Shown here piece after piece: positions 46,368 to 54,715 of a stretch of 64,000 bases of DNA. Source of the stretch: CBDBZX01 sp965213645 (lineage in GTDB: Bacteria > Deinococcota > Deinococci > Deinococcales > Trueperaceae); NCBI GenBank assembly GCA_965213645.1, contig CBDBZX010000001.1, positions 1-64,000 on the forward strand. Reading direction: 5' to 3'. The stretch's first letter is position 1. Every line of letters starts with the position of its first letter. Position numbers and translations under genes: made by a program. Under the pieces are notes generated by a model. It was not told the DNA's origin, did no database searches, and saw only the letters and a program-made list of their open reading frames with translations.

Positions 46368-46443
46368 CAGGTAGCATCTGGTCGTCGATGTTCTAAGCCG
46401 AGAAAGCGTCTGATAAGTACGCACATGTAGAGATGCTATCTGC
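46367..46443. repeat. Interspersed ~76-nt inverted repeat, copy B
   Basis: Ends GCAGGTAGCATCT and AGATGCTATCTGC (12 of 13 paired), 77 nt, beginning at the last base of the preceding stop codon. The interior AAGCCGAGAAAGCG matches copy C. Confidence 0.85.
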
Positions 46444-46477
46444 GTTCATTCATCCCAGTGAAAAGTGACAGATTTTG

Positions 46478-46501
46478 AAGAGGTAGCCCGGGCCACCTCT
46501 T
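46478..46501. terminator. Bidirectional terminator between the YtxJ fusion and AEC genes
   Basis: AAGAGGT / ACCTCTT stem with inner GCCCGGGC palindrome, followed by CTCTTTT on the plus strand, and AAAATC complement on the other side. It would serve both convergent genes. Confidence 0.65.
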
Positions 46502-46510
46502 CTCTTTTAG

Positions 46511-47416
46511 CTAGCTCGGTAAGAAATAAAGTACCACCATAATCGCCGCGAGCGACCCCACCGTCGTCGCCACAACGGTACGCGCCACCCCTTCGTAATC
46601 GCCTTTCACCTCAACCGCCACCACGAACATCGTCACGGCGGCGGGCATGGCGGCGGAGAGTGTGAGAACGTTCAAATCCAGACCGCGCAAGCCGATGAGC
46701 CAGCCCACGGCGTAAGCGATAAAGGGACCAACCACGAGCCGCAGCCCTGACGCCCGCAGCGCCGACGCCCCCACACCCCACACCCACGAGCGGCGCATCT
46801 GCAGCCCGAGCGAGAGGAGCATCACGGGGATGGCGGCGTCGCCTAAGAGCGACATCCCTCTCGCCGCGCTCGTCGGCAGCTCCCACGCGAAGAGGGTGAA
46901 AGCGAGACCCGCTAAGGTCGCCCAAATTGGCGGCAATTTAAGTGCGTCCACGAGTTTCGTGCGCAAGTCCTCGCCGCCCCCCGCCAACACGGTCGGTCCG
47001 ACGACGAACATCAGCACGAGCGAGAGCATGAAGATGACCACAGCGCGCTCGAGCCCCGCCTCCCCGTACGCGAAGAGCGTGATGGGCAGCCCCATGTTTC
47101 CTGTATTGCCGAAGAGACTCGTCACGATGACCCCTCTCGTTTGCGCTCCAGAGAGCCCAACCGAGCCGAGCGCAGAGATGACGCCTAACGCGGCGAGGTA
47201 GAGCAAGTAGCCGAGCGAGAGCAGCGACGCCGAGGAGAGCGTCAAAGAGGTATTCGCGACTGCGTTAAAGACGAGCGCCGGAATCATGAAGTAGACCGTC
47301 AGGCGTGTCAGGGTCGGCAAGTCTAATTCCGGAAAGAGACGGTCGGCGTACGCACCCAGTGCGATGAGGAAAAAGGCGGGCAAGGTGGCGTTGAGAGCAG
47401 TTTGGATGGCGTCCAC
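46511..47416 (-). CDS. AEC (auxin efflux carrier) family transporter
   Basis: 301 aa with about ten transmembrane helices in two repeats. Family features are LPAFFLIALGAYADRLFPEL, IVTSLFGNTGNMGLPITLFA (the N/G/P crossover region) and the second-half counterpart LRLVVGPFIAYAVGWLIGL, then SAAMPAAVTMFVVAVE. Bacterial AEC members export or import organic acids such as malate; the substrate cannot be read here. A single gene, convergent with the YtxJ fusion. Confidence 0.93.
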   Translation of the reverse strand: MDAIQTALNATLPAFFLIALGAYADRLFPELDLPTLTRLTVYFMIPALVFNAVANTSLTLSSASLLSLGYLLYLAALGVISALGSVGLSGAQTRGVIVTSLFGNTGNMGLPITLFAYGEAGLERAVVIFMLSLVLMFVVGPTVLAGGGEDLRTKLVDALKLPPIWATLAGLAFTLFAWELPTSAARGMSLLGDAAIPVMLLSLGLQMRRSWVWGVGASALRASGLRLVVGPFIAYAVGWLIGLRGLDLNVLTLSAAMPAAVTMFVVAVEVKGDYEGVARTVVATTVGSLAAIMVVLYFLPS

Positions 47417-47614
47417 ACGCCCAGTCTACAGCGCATAGGGACGCCGAAAGTGTAGAGGCGCCGTGCGCTAGATAAGTCGCCCCACGTCAGCGCCGTGTCC
47501 AAAGGCAGAGACGACACCTAAGTGGCTCGAGTGCGAAGTGCCGCGCTAGTAGCCGTTAGGTGCCTAAACGAAATTGTAACCCCCACGCCTTTGAAAAGAA
47601 CATCTCAACGTAGC

Positions 47615-49741
47615 ATGGTAAGGATGATTTTACGACCCGGACATCCTTACCCCTTGGGCGCAACCTGGAACGGCTTGGGCGTCAACTTCGCGCTCAGCAG
47701 CCAGCACGCCGAGCGCGTCGAGCTGCTTCTGTTTGACCACCCGAACGATACGGAAGAGGCTAGGTGTGTCACCTTACCCGAACGCACCGGACCCGTCTGG
47801 CACGGCTTCTTGCCTGGTATAAGACCTGGTCAGCTCTACGGCTACCGCGTCCACGGTCCTTACGACCCCGAAAACGGACACCGTTTTAACCCGAATAAAG
47901 TCCTCCTCGACCCCTACGCCAAAGCCCTCGGACGCTCCCTAACCTGGGACGACGCGCTCTTCGGCTACGAAGTCGGTAGCGAAGAAGAAGACCTCGCGGT
48001 GAGCGGTGCGGACAGCGCCCCTTATGCGCCCCTCGGTATGGTCGTCGAAGACGCTTTCGCCTGGGGCGACCACCGCCGCCCTAACGTGCCTTGGGAAGAG
48101 ACCATCTTCTATGAAACGCACGTCAAGGGCATCAGCAAGCTGCACCCGGACGTGCCCGAGCACTTTCGCGGTACCTATTTGGGTCTCGCCTCAGAACCGA
48201 TCATCGAGCACCTCACCTCGCTAGGTGTCACCTCCGTCGAACTGCTCCCCTGCCAAACCTTTACCAACGACCGCTACTTGGTTGAGCAAGGGCTCTCGAA
48301 CTACTGGGGTTACAACCCGCTCAACTATTTTGCCCCTGAACCCTCCTACGCTTACGACCCTAAGATGGCGGTGCGCGAATTCAAGATGATGGTGCGCGCT
48401 CTCCACGATGCGGGCTTAGAGGTCATCATGGATGTGGTCTATAACCACACGGGCGAGGGTAACCACATGGGACCGACCCTCTCTTATAAAGGCATCGACA
48501 ACCACAGCTACTACAAGATGAACCCTGACAACGCGCGCTTCTACATGGACTATACAGGCACAGGCAACACGCTCGACGCGGGGCACCCTCAAGTGGTGCG
48601 CCTCATCACCGACTCGCTGCGCTACTGGACCCAAGAGATGCACGTGGACGGCTTCCGCTTCGACCTCGCCACGACGCTCGCAAGGGAACGGCACGATGTG
48701 GATATGCGTGCGATTTGTATGCAAGCCTTCGAGCAAGACCCCGTTTTGTCCAAAGTCAAGCTCGTCGCAGAGCCTTGGGACATCGGACCTTACGGCTATC
48801 AGGTCGGCGGCTATCCCTGGTACTGGGCGGAGTGGAACGGACGCTACCGCGACACCGTGCGGGGCTATTGGCACGGCGGCGGCGACGCGGGCTCGACCCC
48901 CGAACTCGCCACGCGCACGACGGGCAGCAGCGACCTCTACGCGCACAACGGGCGTAGACCCTACCACTCGGTGAATTTCATCACCGCCCACGACGGCTTC
49001 ACGCTGCAAGACCTAGTGAGTTACAACCAGAAGCACAACGAAGCCAACGGCGAGGACAACCGCGACGGCGAAGACCACAACCTGAGCTATAACGGCGGCG
49101 AAGAGGGTCCTTCCGAGAACGAGAACGTGCTGCGCGACCGCGAGACGCGCAAGCGCACCTTTTTAGCGACGCTCTTTCTCTCGCAAGGCACGCCGATGAT
49201 GCTAGGTGGCGACGAACTCTCCCGCACAAAAGACGGGAATAATAACACCTACTGCCAGGACAACGAACTCAACTGGTACGACTGGGACCTAGACGAGCGC
49301 GAGGAGAACTTCCTCTCGTTTGTCAAAGACCTCATCGCCTTTCGCAAGGCGCACCCTGTCTTTCACCGCCGCCACTTCCTGACCGGGCGTGAAGAGGAGG
49401 GCTGCCGCGACGTGTCGTGGTGGCATTTTGAGGGACGCGAGATGCAAGAGGGCGACTGGCACGACCCTAAGCTCAAAGGACTCGGGATGCTGCTATGCGG
49501 GGAAGCCTCGAGCGAACTCATGCGCGGCGGCACGCACGAGAACGAAACCTTTTTAATGCTCTTCCACGGCAAGCAAGCCAGCCGCTTCGTGCTGCCCGAG
49601 CCGCCCAACGCCGCTTGGCGCTGGGAAGAGGTCTGGGCGACTGAGGCGCGGCGCAGGCGCACGCGCTTCTTGGCGGCGGGCTCGAGGATTGTCTTGCCGC
49701 CTAGACAGCTCTCGGTGCTGAAGGCGGTGCCGCCGCGTTGA
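47615..49741 (+). CDS. glgX: Glycogen debranching enzyme GlgX
   Basis: 708 aa. N-terminal CBM48: GHPYPLGATWNGLGVNFALS. GH13 regions: DVVYNHTGEGNHMGPTLS (region I), VDGFRFDLATTL (region II with nucleophile Asp), LVAEPWDIGPYGYQVGG (region III, acid Glu) and NFITAHDGFTLQDLVSYNQK (region IV). It hydrolyses alpha-1,6 branches of glycogen or limit dextrins. ATG 47615 fits the family N-terminus; ATG 47624 is an alternative, and the frame is open back to 47522. A hairpin follows the stop. Confidence 0.96.
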   Translation: MVRMILRPGHPYPLGATWNGLGVNFALSSQHAERVELLLFDHPNDTEEARCVTLPERTGPVWHGFLPGIRPGQLYGYRVHGPYDPENGHRFNPNKVLLDPYAKALGRSLTWDDALFGYEVGSEEEDLAVSGADSAPYAPLGMVVEDAFAWGDHRRPNVPWEETIFYETHVKGISKLHPDVPEHFRGTYLGLASEPIIEHLTSLGVTSVELLPCQTFTNDRYLVEQGLSNYWGYNPLNYFAPEPSYAYDPKMAVREFKMMVRALHDAGLEVIMDVVYNHTGEGNHMGPTLSYKGIDNHSYYKMNPDNARFYMDYTGTGNTLDAGHPQVVRLITDSLRYWTQEMHVDGFRFDLATTLARERHDVDMRAICMQAFEQDPVLSKVKLVAEPWDIGPYGYQVGGYPWYWAEWNGRYRDTVRGYWHGGGDAGSTPELATRTTGSSDLYAHNGRRPYHSVNFITAHDGFTLQDLVSYNQKHNEANGEDNRDGEDHNLSYNGGEEGPSENENVLRDRETRKRTFLATLFLSQGTPMMLGGDELSRTKDGNNNTYCQDNELNWYDWDLDEREENFLSFVKDLIAFRKAHPVFHRRHFLTGREEEGCRDVSWWHFEGREMQEGDWHDPKLKGLGMLLCGEASSELMRGGTHENETFLMLFHGKQASRFVLPEPPNAAWRWEEVWATEARRRRTRFLAAGSRIVLPPRQLSVLKAVPPR

Positions 49742-49771
49742 GTACTTAGACTACAAAGAATTGTGTGTGAC

Positions 49772-49806
49772 GATACGCGGCTTGAGCCTCTCTCGAGCCG
49801 CGTATC
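49772..49806. terminator. Hairpin after glgX
   Basis: A 15-bp stem (GATACGCGGCT...GAG / CTC...AGCCGCGTATC, one wobble) with a 5-nt loop, followed by ATTATGTTTG. Strong stem, weak T-run. Confidence 0.7.
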
Positions 49807-49872
49807 ATTATGTTTGTAGAAAACTGTTGAACGTCTAAAAACCATGAGTAAAGTTCACTGGAGATTTTATCT

Positions 49873-50325
49873 GTGATAGCGCGTTTGTTTTTATTTCTGA
49901 CCTTGCTAGGTTCTGTCGGCGTTTCGCTAGCTCAGAGCGGCGGCGTAGATGAAGATAAATATACATTGAATCCTACATTTACCGGTTCCGACTTATACGT
50001 GCCGACTAACTTACAAGAAGCCGTTGATGAATTGTCGAAGATGCTCCAGCCTGCTCTAGCGACCGAGATACGCGAAAGTAGCAGTGACGGATTGATTATC
50101 TACCACTTCAGTCTCGGACGGTGGATGCGCAACAACTGGGGTTTATGGGGAAACTCTGAGTTAGCCCAGTATTTCCAGAGGCGTAGCATTTGTCACCCTG
50201 ACGCTATGTCCAGTGTTATCCTTACGGCTTACTGGCAAACGGTCAATAACTTGGATATAACATTTGATGAACATGTTCCAAGCCAAAGTGCCTGTTTCAA
50301 TTCAGAGGACAGCGGGATTGATTAA
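49873..50325 (+). CDS. Secreted DUF6794-like protein
   Basis: 150 aa. Signal peptide (MIARLFLFLTLLGSVGVSLA, cleaved before QSGG). The body reads LYVPTNLQEAVDELSKML, then YHFSLGRWMRNNWGLWGNSE, then CHPDAMSSVILTAYWQTVNN. This combination (LGxWxRNxWGLW, then HPDxMSxxIL) matches the DUF6794 pattern as I recall it; function unknown. GTG start with GGAG upstream. A 20-nt tandem repeat follows. Confidence 0.78.
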   Translation: MIARLFLFLTLLGSVGVSLAQSGGVDEDKYTLNPTFTGSDLYVPTNLQEAVDELSKMLQPALATEIRESSSDGLIIYHFSLGRWMRNNWGLWGNSELAQYFQRRSICHPDAMSSVILTAYWQTVNNLDITFDEHVPSQSACFNSEDSGID

Positions 50326-50353
50326 CCAGCGAATAGCCCAAAAATTTGTCCTA

Positions 50354-50413
50354 TTCAACTCCTGTTATTCTTTTTCAACTCCTGTTATTCTTTTTCAACT
50401 CCTATTATTCTTT
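50354..50413. repeat. Three tandem 20-nt units
   Basis: TTCAACTCCTGTTATTCTTT is repeated three times, the third with one change. The third unit includes the 3' end of the minus-strand amidohydrolase gene, so the repeats copy its last codons and stop. Confidence 0.9.
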
Positions 50414-51189
50414 CTTAGGCTGGTAAGAGCGTGTTCAAACACCCCTCGAAACCTCACCTTCGCCTCCTCCAACTCTCTCACCTCACCTCTTGGCGGCACT
50501 GGCTTATCCAATTCGTCGCGTTGCAAATACGTCGTATAACGCACCTCCACCATCAGCACTTCAGTCTGCGGCATCTGAGCGTAATGCTTGACGACATGCC
50601 CGCCCGTAAAGACCTTATTGCGAACCACCCCAAACCCACACGCCAAAAAGCTTTCTTCTAAAAGTGGCATAAGCGTCTGAGCGTCCGCGCGTCCGTTATC
50701 GTTACCTAAACAAACGTCATCGGCAACCGGTCCCATAAAGCTGTGCAAATCGAGCAAGTAGACCTTGCCAAAGGTGCGCCTTATTTTTTCCAAGAGGTCA
50801 GCCAACGTTTTATGATAGGGGAGATAGAAGGTCTCGATGCGGCTCTGAACCTCTTGTCTCGTAAGAGGTTGTATGTAAAGAGGGTCGCCCCGAGTCGAAC
50901 TCTCGTAAACAACCGAAGTCTTGTAAGACCCGTAAAGAGGTTCGCGCGAGGAGCGGTTCACGTCGGCGACGTAGCGGCTAAAGTTCGCTTTCAAGACAGT
51001 GACGCCGAGCGCGGGTAAGAAGTCGTAGAGTTTGTCCAAATGCCAATCTACATTAGGTTGAGCTTCACGGTATTGGGTAACGAAACGGCTGCTGACCTCT
51101 TCGGGCACAAACGCGCTGCTGTGCGGGATGCTGGCGATGATAGGAAGAGGTGAAGAGGTAGGACTTAGCACCGTAACAACCTCTTTCAC
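50395..51189 (-). CDS. N-formylglutamate amidohydrolase family protein
   Basis: 264 aa. IIASIPHSSAFVPEE (metal His), YVADVNRSSREPLYG and KVYLLDLHSFMG (Asp/His of the metallopeptidase-like site) match the N-formylglutamate deformylase (HutG-type) family. FTGGHVVKHYAQMPQTEVLM is the distal conserved region. It would release formate from N-formyl-glutamate or a related formylated amino acid. GTG start overlapping the upstream LuxR gene's stop by 4 bases. No hut genes are adjacent, so histidine degradation is not implied. Confidence 0.92.
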   Translation of the reverse strand: MKEVVTVLSPTSSPLPIIASIPHSSAFVPEEVSSRFVTQYREAQPNVDWHLDKLYDFLPALGVTVLKANFSRYVADVNRSSREPLYGSYKTSVVYESSTRGDPLYIQPLTRQEVQSRIETFYLPYHKTLADLLEKIRRTFGKVYLLDLHSFMGPVADDVCLGNDNGRADAQTLMPLLEESFLACGFGVVRNKVFTGGHVVKHYAQMPQTEVLMVEVRYTTYLQRDELDKPVPPRGEVRELEEAKVRFRGVFEHALTSLRKNNRS

Positions 51190-51770
51190 AAAAGAATCAA
51201 CCCCAACTGCGCCGCCCGCACCACCGCTTCCGTCCGACTCTTCGCGCCCAACTTGCTTAAAATTGCGCTCGTGTGAAACTTAGCGGTGGACTCGCTGATC
51301 TCGAGCGTTTTAGAGACCATCTTATTTGGCGCGCCTTGCGCGAGCAGTTGCAAGACCTCTTGCTCTCTGGCGGTGAGAGGCTCAACCTCCACGTCCGGGA
51401 CGACCTCTTGTAGTGAAGCGGTGAAAGCGGGCTCGAGCACCACCAACCCCTGCAAAGCTGCCTGAAGCGCGGCGACGATTTTGTCGGTTTCGGCGTCGCG
51501 GTAAAGAACGCCCGTTACACCTACATTCAGCGCGTCCGTCACGTTCGCCTCAACCTCTTGGATGAGGGCAACAATAGGCACGCTGAGTGAATCAACCTCT
51601 TCATCTGCGTCAAAGTCCCATAAAATCACGTCAGGTTCGAAGAGGGCTGCTTCCGCTAGGGTCGCGGCTTGTCCGACAATGTTGAGGTCGGGCTCGAGCA
51701 CCGCTGCTAGCCCCATGCGCACGAGGGGGTCGTGGGCGACGATGACGAGATTGAGGGTGGACGGTTCCAT
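51186..51770 (-). CDS. LuxR/NarL-type response regulator (divergent receiver)
   Basis: 194 aa. The receiver-like domain has Asp in DVILWDFDADEEVD, but the acidic pair is AHD and the conserved Lys is Arg (LYRDAE). The C-terminal HTH is LTAREQEVLQLLAQGAPNKM, followed by LEISESTAKFHTSAILSKLG. It is coupled to the amidohydrolase gene. No adjacent kinase. The altered receiver suggests weak or no phosphorylation, like the regulator at 1087, but here the acceptor Asp is kept. Confidence 0.88.
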   Translation of the reverse strand: MEPSTLNLVIVAHDPLVRMGLAAVLEPDLNIVGQAATLAEAALFEPDVILWDFDADEEVDSLSVPIVALIQEVEANVTDALNVGVTGVLYRDAETDKIVAALQAALQGLVVLEPAFTASLQEVVPDVEVEPLTAREQEVLQLLAQGAPNKMVSKTLEISESTAKFHTSAILSKLGAKSRTEAVVRAAQLGLILL

Positions 51771-51865
51771 CTACAGGACCTAAGCATGACCTCTAAAGAA
51801 ACCTCTTGCCGTAAGCTTGCTTGCGCAAGGAAGCAATGAGTTCTGAGCAATCCAGTCGAGCTGGA

Positions 51866-51983
51866 CGAACGGTGAGCAATCCAGTCGAGCTGGTTATGTA
51901 ATCCAGTCATACCCCATGCGGGGCACAGGGCTGGTTACGCAGTCTCCCGCTTACGAAGTTTTCGCGAATGCGAAACGGTGAGT
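51866..51983. repeat. 118-bp inverted repeat, right copy
   Basis: Reverse complement of 45469-45586 with one difference. An extra AATCCAGTCGAGCTGG unit precedes it at about 51849. It occupies the gene-free interval 51771-52126 upstream of mglB. Confidence 0.9.
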
Positions 51984-52113
51984 GAAAATCTTTAGACTCA
52001 TCGCTCGCTCCTCATTGCTACCTATCTGCGCCGCAATCTTTCCCAATTGTGACACCGGTACACCCTCACCCCCACAAATGCATATTTCCACGTCGCATCG
52101 CCTCCCGTACCCT

Positions 52114-52119
52114 TATAGT
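52114..52119 (+). promoter_or_regulatory. -10 box of the mglBA operon
   Basis: TATAGT ends 7 nt before the mglB ATG at 52127 with no ribosome binding site between, indicating a leaderless transcript. No clear -35 was found. Confidence 0.5.
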
Positions 52120-52126
52120 CAAGCTT

Positions 52127-52624
52127 ATGTTAGAACCGTCCCTCGAACTCTACGGCGAGACCTTTGACAAGGTGGACGCGCTCTTGGAAGACCTGCTGAC
52201 CAAGACGCACGCGCGTTACGCGCTTGTCATCGACCTCAAAGGCTTCGTCCTCATGCATAACCGCGCGCTGTGGGCTCCTAAGCCCCCCTCACTCGATTCG
52301 CTCGCCACGCTCGTCGCCTCGAACTACTCCGCGAACGCCGCCATTGCTCAACTTTTGGGCGAGCCGGGCTTTCGCGAGATGGTGCAGCAGGGCAGCGAAG
52401 TCGGCACCTATATCGAGGAACTCGGTGAGAAGGCGCTGCTCATCACCGTTTTCGACTCCTCCTCCGCTCTCGGTAAGGTCAAACTGTTCACTAAAAAAAC
52501 GGTTGAGGCGATCCGTGAGGCGCTCGCCGATTCCACCGACGCGCCCCCTGAACTCACCTTTGACGACGCCTGGAAGGGCTCCGCCGACTCACTCTTAGAT
52601 GGAATATTTGGGAAAGACGCATGA
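52127..52624 (+). CDS. mglB: MglB-type Roadblock/LC7 protein
   Basis: 165 aa Roadblock/LC7 domain: ALLEDLLTKTHARYALVIDL, LDSLATLVASNYSANAAIAQ and EKALLITVFDSSSALGKVKL. It is the GTPase-activating partner of MglA, which lies directly downstream and overlaps by 4 bases. ATG 52127 is preferred over the open frame from 52049 because of the -10 box between them. A C-terminal tail of about 30 residues (TFDDAWKGSADSLLDGIFG) continues beyond the domain. Involved in cell polarity in Myxococcus; the role in this lineage is unknown. Confidence 0.9.
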   Translation: MLEPSLELYGETFDKVDALLEDLLTKTHARYALVIDLKGFVLMHNRALWAPKPPSLDSLATLVASNYSANAAIAQLLGEPGFREMVQQGSEVGTYIEELGEKALLITVFDSSSALGKVKLFTKKTVEAIREALADSTDAPPELTFDDAWKGSADSLLDGIFGKDA

Positions 52625-53211
52625 GCACAATTAACTTTGCCGCCCGCGAAATCAACTTCAAGATCGTCTACTACGGCTGTGGTATGTCGGGCAAAACGAC
52701 GAACATCAAGAAAATCTATGAGCAAGTCCCGGCGGAGAGCAAGGGCGAGATGGTCAGCTTAGCGACTGAAGACGAGCGCACCTTGTTCTTCGACTTCTTA
52801 CCGCTGGACTTAGGCAGCGTCAACGGCTTCAAGACGCGCTTTCACCTCTATACAGTGCCCGGACAGGTTTTCTACAACTCCTCGCGCAAGCTCATCTTGC
52901 GCGGCGTGGACGGCATCGTCTTCGTCGCGGACTCCGCGCCGGACCGCCTCCGCGCGAACGCCGAATCTTTGCGCAATCTGCGCGAGAACCTCACGGAGTA
53001 TAACCTCTCGCTGGGCGAAATCCCTTACGTCATCCAGATCAACAAGCGCGACCTGCCGAACGCGGTACCCGCCGAGATGATCAAGCAGATTCTCGACCCC
53101 TCGGGTCAAGTCAAGTTTTACGAGGCGGCTGCTGCGAAGTTCGAGGGCGTGTTCGAGCCCCTGCGCGGCGTGTCGAAGCTCGTGTTGGAGAAGCTCGCAC
53201 AGACGAAGTAA
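52621..53211 (+). CDS. mglA: MglA-type Ras-like GTPase
   Basis: 196 aa. Walker A is YYGCGMSGKTTNIKKI, the switch II region is LYTVPGQVFYNSSRKLIL (with the Thr variant TVPGQ typical of MglA) and NKRDL is the guanine-specificity motif. It pairs with MglB as in Thermus thermophilus, where the complex was characterised structurally. ATG overlaps the mglB stop. It probably controls polarity or surface-machinery positioning. Confidence 0.97.
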   Translation: MSTINFAAREINFKIVYYGCGMSGKTTNIKKIYEQVPAESKGEMVSLATEDERTLFFDFLPLDLGSVNGFKTRFHLYTVPGQVFYNSSRKLILRGVDGIVFVADSAPDRLRANAESLRNLRENLTEYNLSLGEIPYVIQINKRDLPNAVPAEMIKQILDPSGQVKFYEAAAAKFEGVFEPLRGVSKLVLEKLAQTK

Positions 53212-53230
53212 GTCAGTCGAGGTTCCGTTT

Positions 53231-53258
53231 AGCCCTCTTCTATCATTAGGAGAGGGTT
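53231..53258 (+). terminator. Possible terminator after mglA
   Basis: AGCCCTCT / AGAGGGTT 8-bp stem (one G-U) with a 12-nt loop, followed by TCTCCTTTG. Confidence 0.45.
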
Positions 53259-53280
53259 TCTCCTTTGTCTCGAGAGGTCA

Positions 53281-53450
53281 AGTACACGGTAAACTAAGTT
53301 TTGCGACATATTACTTGTCACCCTGAGCCCTTGGGCGTGAGGGTCTCGCCTTTCAATCTCAGCAAGAGGAGTCAGCAAGGTCAGAGATTCTTTCACTCCG
53401 CTTCGCTACGTTCAGAATGACGTGCTTCATTTAGTTTATGGCGTATTAAG
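53281..53450. repeat. ~165-bp interspersed repeat, copy 1
   Basis: Begins AAGTACACGGTAAACTAAG, contains TTGTCACCCTGAGCCC, AAGGTCAGAGATTCTT and GTTCAGAATGACG. The same order recurs at 59162-59310 in the same orientation. The end TTTAGTTTATGGCG weakly inverts the beginning. It lies after the mglA hairpin. Confidence 0.85.
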
Positions 53451-53535
53451 AGACGGTGAGGCTAAGTAAGGTCTGACCTCTTTCCTTGATTGTTTAGTCT
53501 CAAGCACCTCTCTATGTCAAAACCAAGCGTATTTT

Positions 53536-53611
53536 GATTCTTCATCCATATAACGTGTGAATTAAGCGGCGCTTTCTCAGCCGAGAGCGTTGGTGACTAG
53601 ATGCTACCTGC
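53536..53611. repeat. Interspersed ~76-nt repeat, copy C (one arm decayed)
   Basis: On the minus strand it starts GCAGGTAGCATCTAGTCA and shares GAGAAAGCG with copy B and AACGCTCTC with copy F. The other arm (GATTCTTCATCC) is degenerate. It reaches to 15 bases before the fba start. Confidence 0.75.
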
Positions 53612-53619
53612 TGTATACT
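53590..53619 (+). promoter_or_regulatory. fba: Putative leaderless promoter of fba built on repeat copy C
   Basis: TTGGTG (53590-53595), 18 bp, TATACT (53614-53619), then 6 nt to ATG 53626. The -35 and most of the spacer lie in the interspersed repeat. Confidence 0.55.
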
Positions 53620-53625
53620 TCACGC

Positions 53626-54546
53626 ATGGCACTTCACACGGGTTTAGAGATTTTGGCGGCGGCCCGCAAGGGCGGCTACGGCGTCGGCGCGTTCAATACG
53701 AACAACCTGGAGATCACCCAAGCGATCTTGGAGGCGGCGGAGGAGACGAGAAGCCCCGTGCTCTTGGCGCTCTCGGAGGGTGCCATCAAGTACGGCGGCA
53801 AAAACTTGGTGGATATGGTCGTCAAACTGGGCGACGAAGCGAGCGTGCCGGTCTGCGTTCACCTAGACCACGGCTCCTCCTATGAGTCGTGCTTGCGCTC
53901 GCTCCGCTACGGGCTCACCTCGGTGATGATCGACAAGTCGCACGAGGACGAAGAGACGAATATCAGGGAGACGAAGCGCGTGGTCGAGGCGGCGCACGCC
54001 GTGGGCGCAACCGTCGAGGCGGAGATCGGGCGCTTGGGCGGCGTCGAAGAACACGTGGTCGTCTCCGAAGAGGACGCAATTCTCACCAAGCCCGACGAAG
54101 CGGAGCGCTTTATGGAGAAGAGCGGCGCGGACTACCTCGCGGTCGCCATCGGCACCTCTCACGGCGCGAACAAGGGCAAAGGACGCCCCTACATCGACCA
54201 CGAGCGTATCAAAGAGATCGCGAACCGCCTCCCGCAACCTCTGGTGATGCACGGCGCGAGCGGCGTGCCGAATGATATCGTGGAGCGTTTGCGGGCAGCA
54301 GGGGGGCAGCTCGAATACGCCTCTGGTATCCACGAAGAGGACGTGGAAAAAGCGGTCACCGAAGGAATCGCCAAAATCAATACAGACACAGACCTCCGCC
54401 TAGCCTTTACAACTAGAGTGCGCGAAGTGCTCATGAATAAGCCTGAAGAGTTCGACCCGCGTAAAATCTTAGGACCGGCGCGTGACGAGATGAAAAACGT
54501 GGTGAAAAAGCGCATGGAGCTGTTTAAGTCGGCGGGAAAAGCGTAG
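53626..54546 (+). CDS. fba: Class II fructose-bisphosphate aldolase
   Basis: 306 aa. GVGAFNTNNLEITQAILEAA at the N-terminus; zinc ligands in VCVHLDHGSSYESCLRSLRY and in AIGTSHGANKGKGRPYIDHE; phosphate binding in LVMHGASGVPNDIVERLRAA; and IAKINTDTDLRLAFT. It cleaves fructose 1,6-bisphosphate to the triose phosphates in glycolysis and gluconeogenesis. ATG 53626 is fixed by the family N-terminus and the -10 box 6 nt before it; an open frame to 53590 runs back into the promoter. Confidence 0.97.
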   Translation: MALHTGLEILAAARKGGYGVGAFNTNNLEITQAILEAAEETRSPVLLALSEGAIKYGGKNLVDMVVKLGDEASVPVCVHLDHGSSYESCLRSLRYGLTSVMIDKSHEDEETNIRETKRVVEAAHAVGATVEAEIGRLGGVEEHVVVSEEDAILTKPDEAERFMEKSGADYLAVAIGTSHGANKGKGRPYIDHERIKEIANRLPQPLVMHGASGVPNDIVERLRAAGGQLEYASGIHEEDVEKAVTEGIAKINTDTDLRLAFTTRVREVLMNKPEEFDPRKILGPARDEMKNVVKKRMELFKSAGKA

Positions 54547-54715
54547 GGGGTAGTATCCCGTTATAAACGCAGCGAGCCGTATCGTAAGTTCAAGAGCTGT
54601 TCACTTTTAGCAGTTAGGTAGTAGCAAAAGTCTTTCAGCTAAAAGTTAATACCTAAAAGCTTCCTATGAGATTTCAGCGCCACTTTAGACTTGCGCAGTG
54701 CATAAAGGGGGAACA

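Noticed and set aside
47522..47614. Upstream extension of the glgX frame
   Set aside because: No similarity to the CBM48 N-terminus and no ribosome binding site; family proteins begin near GHPYPLGATW.
50354..50413. Short repeats considered as a CRISPR array
   Set aside because: The units are directly adjacent, with no spacers and no cas genes nearby. No CRISPR array was found anywhere in the window.
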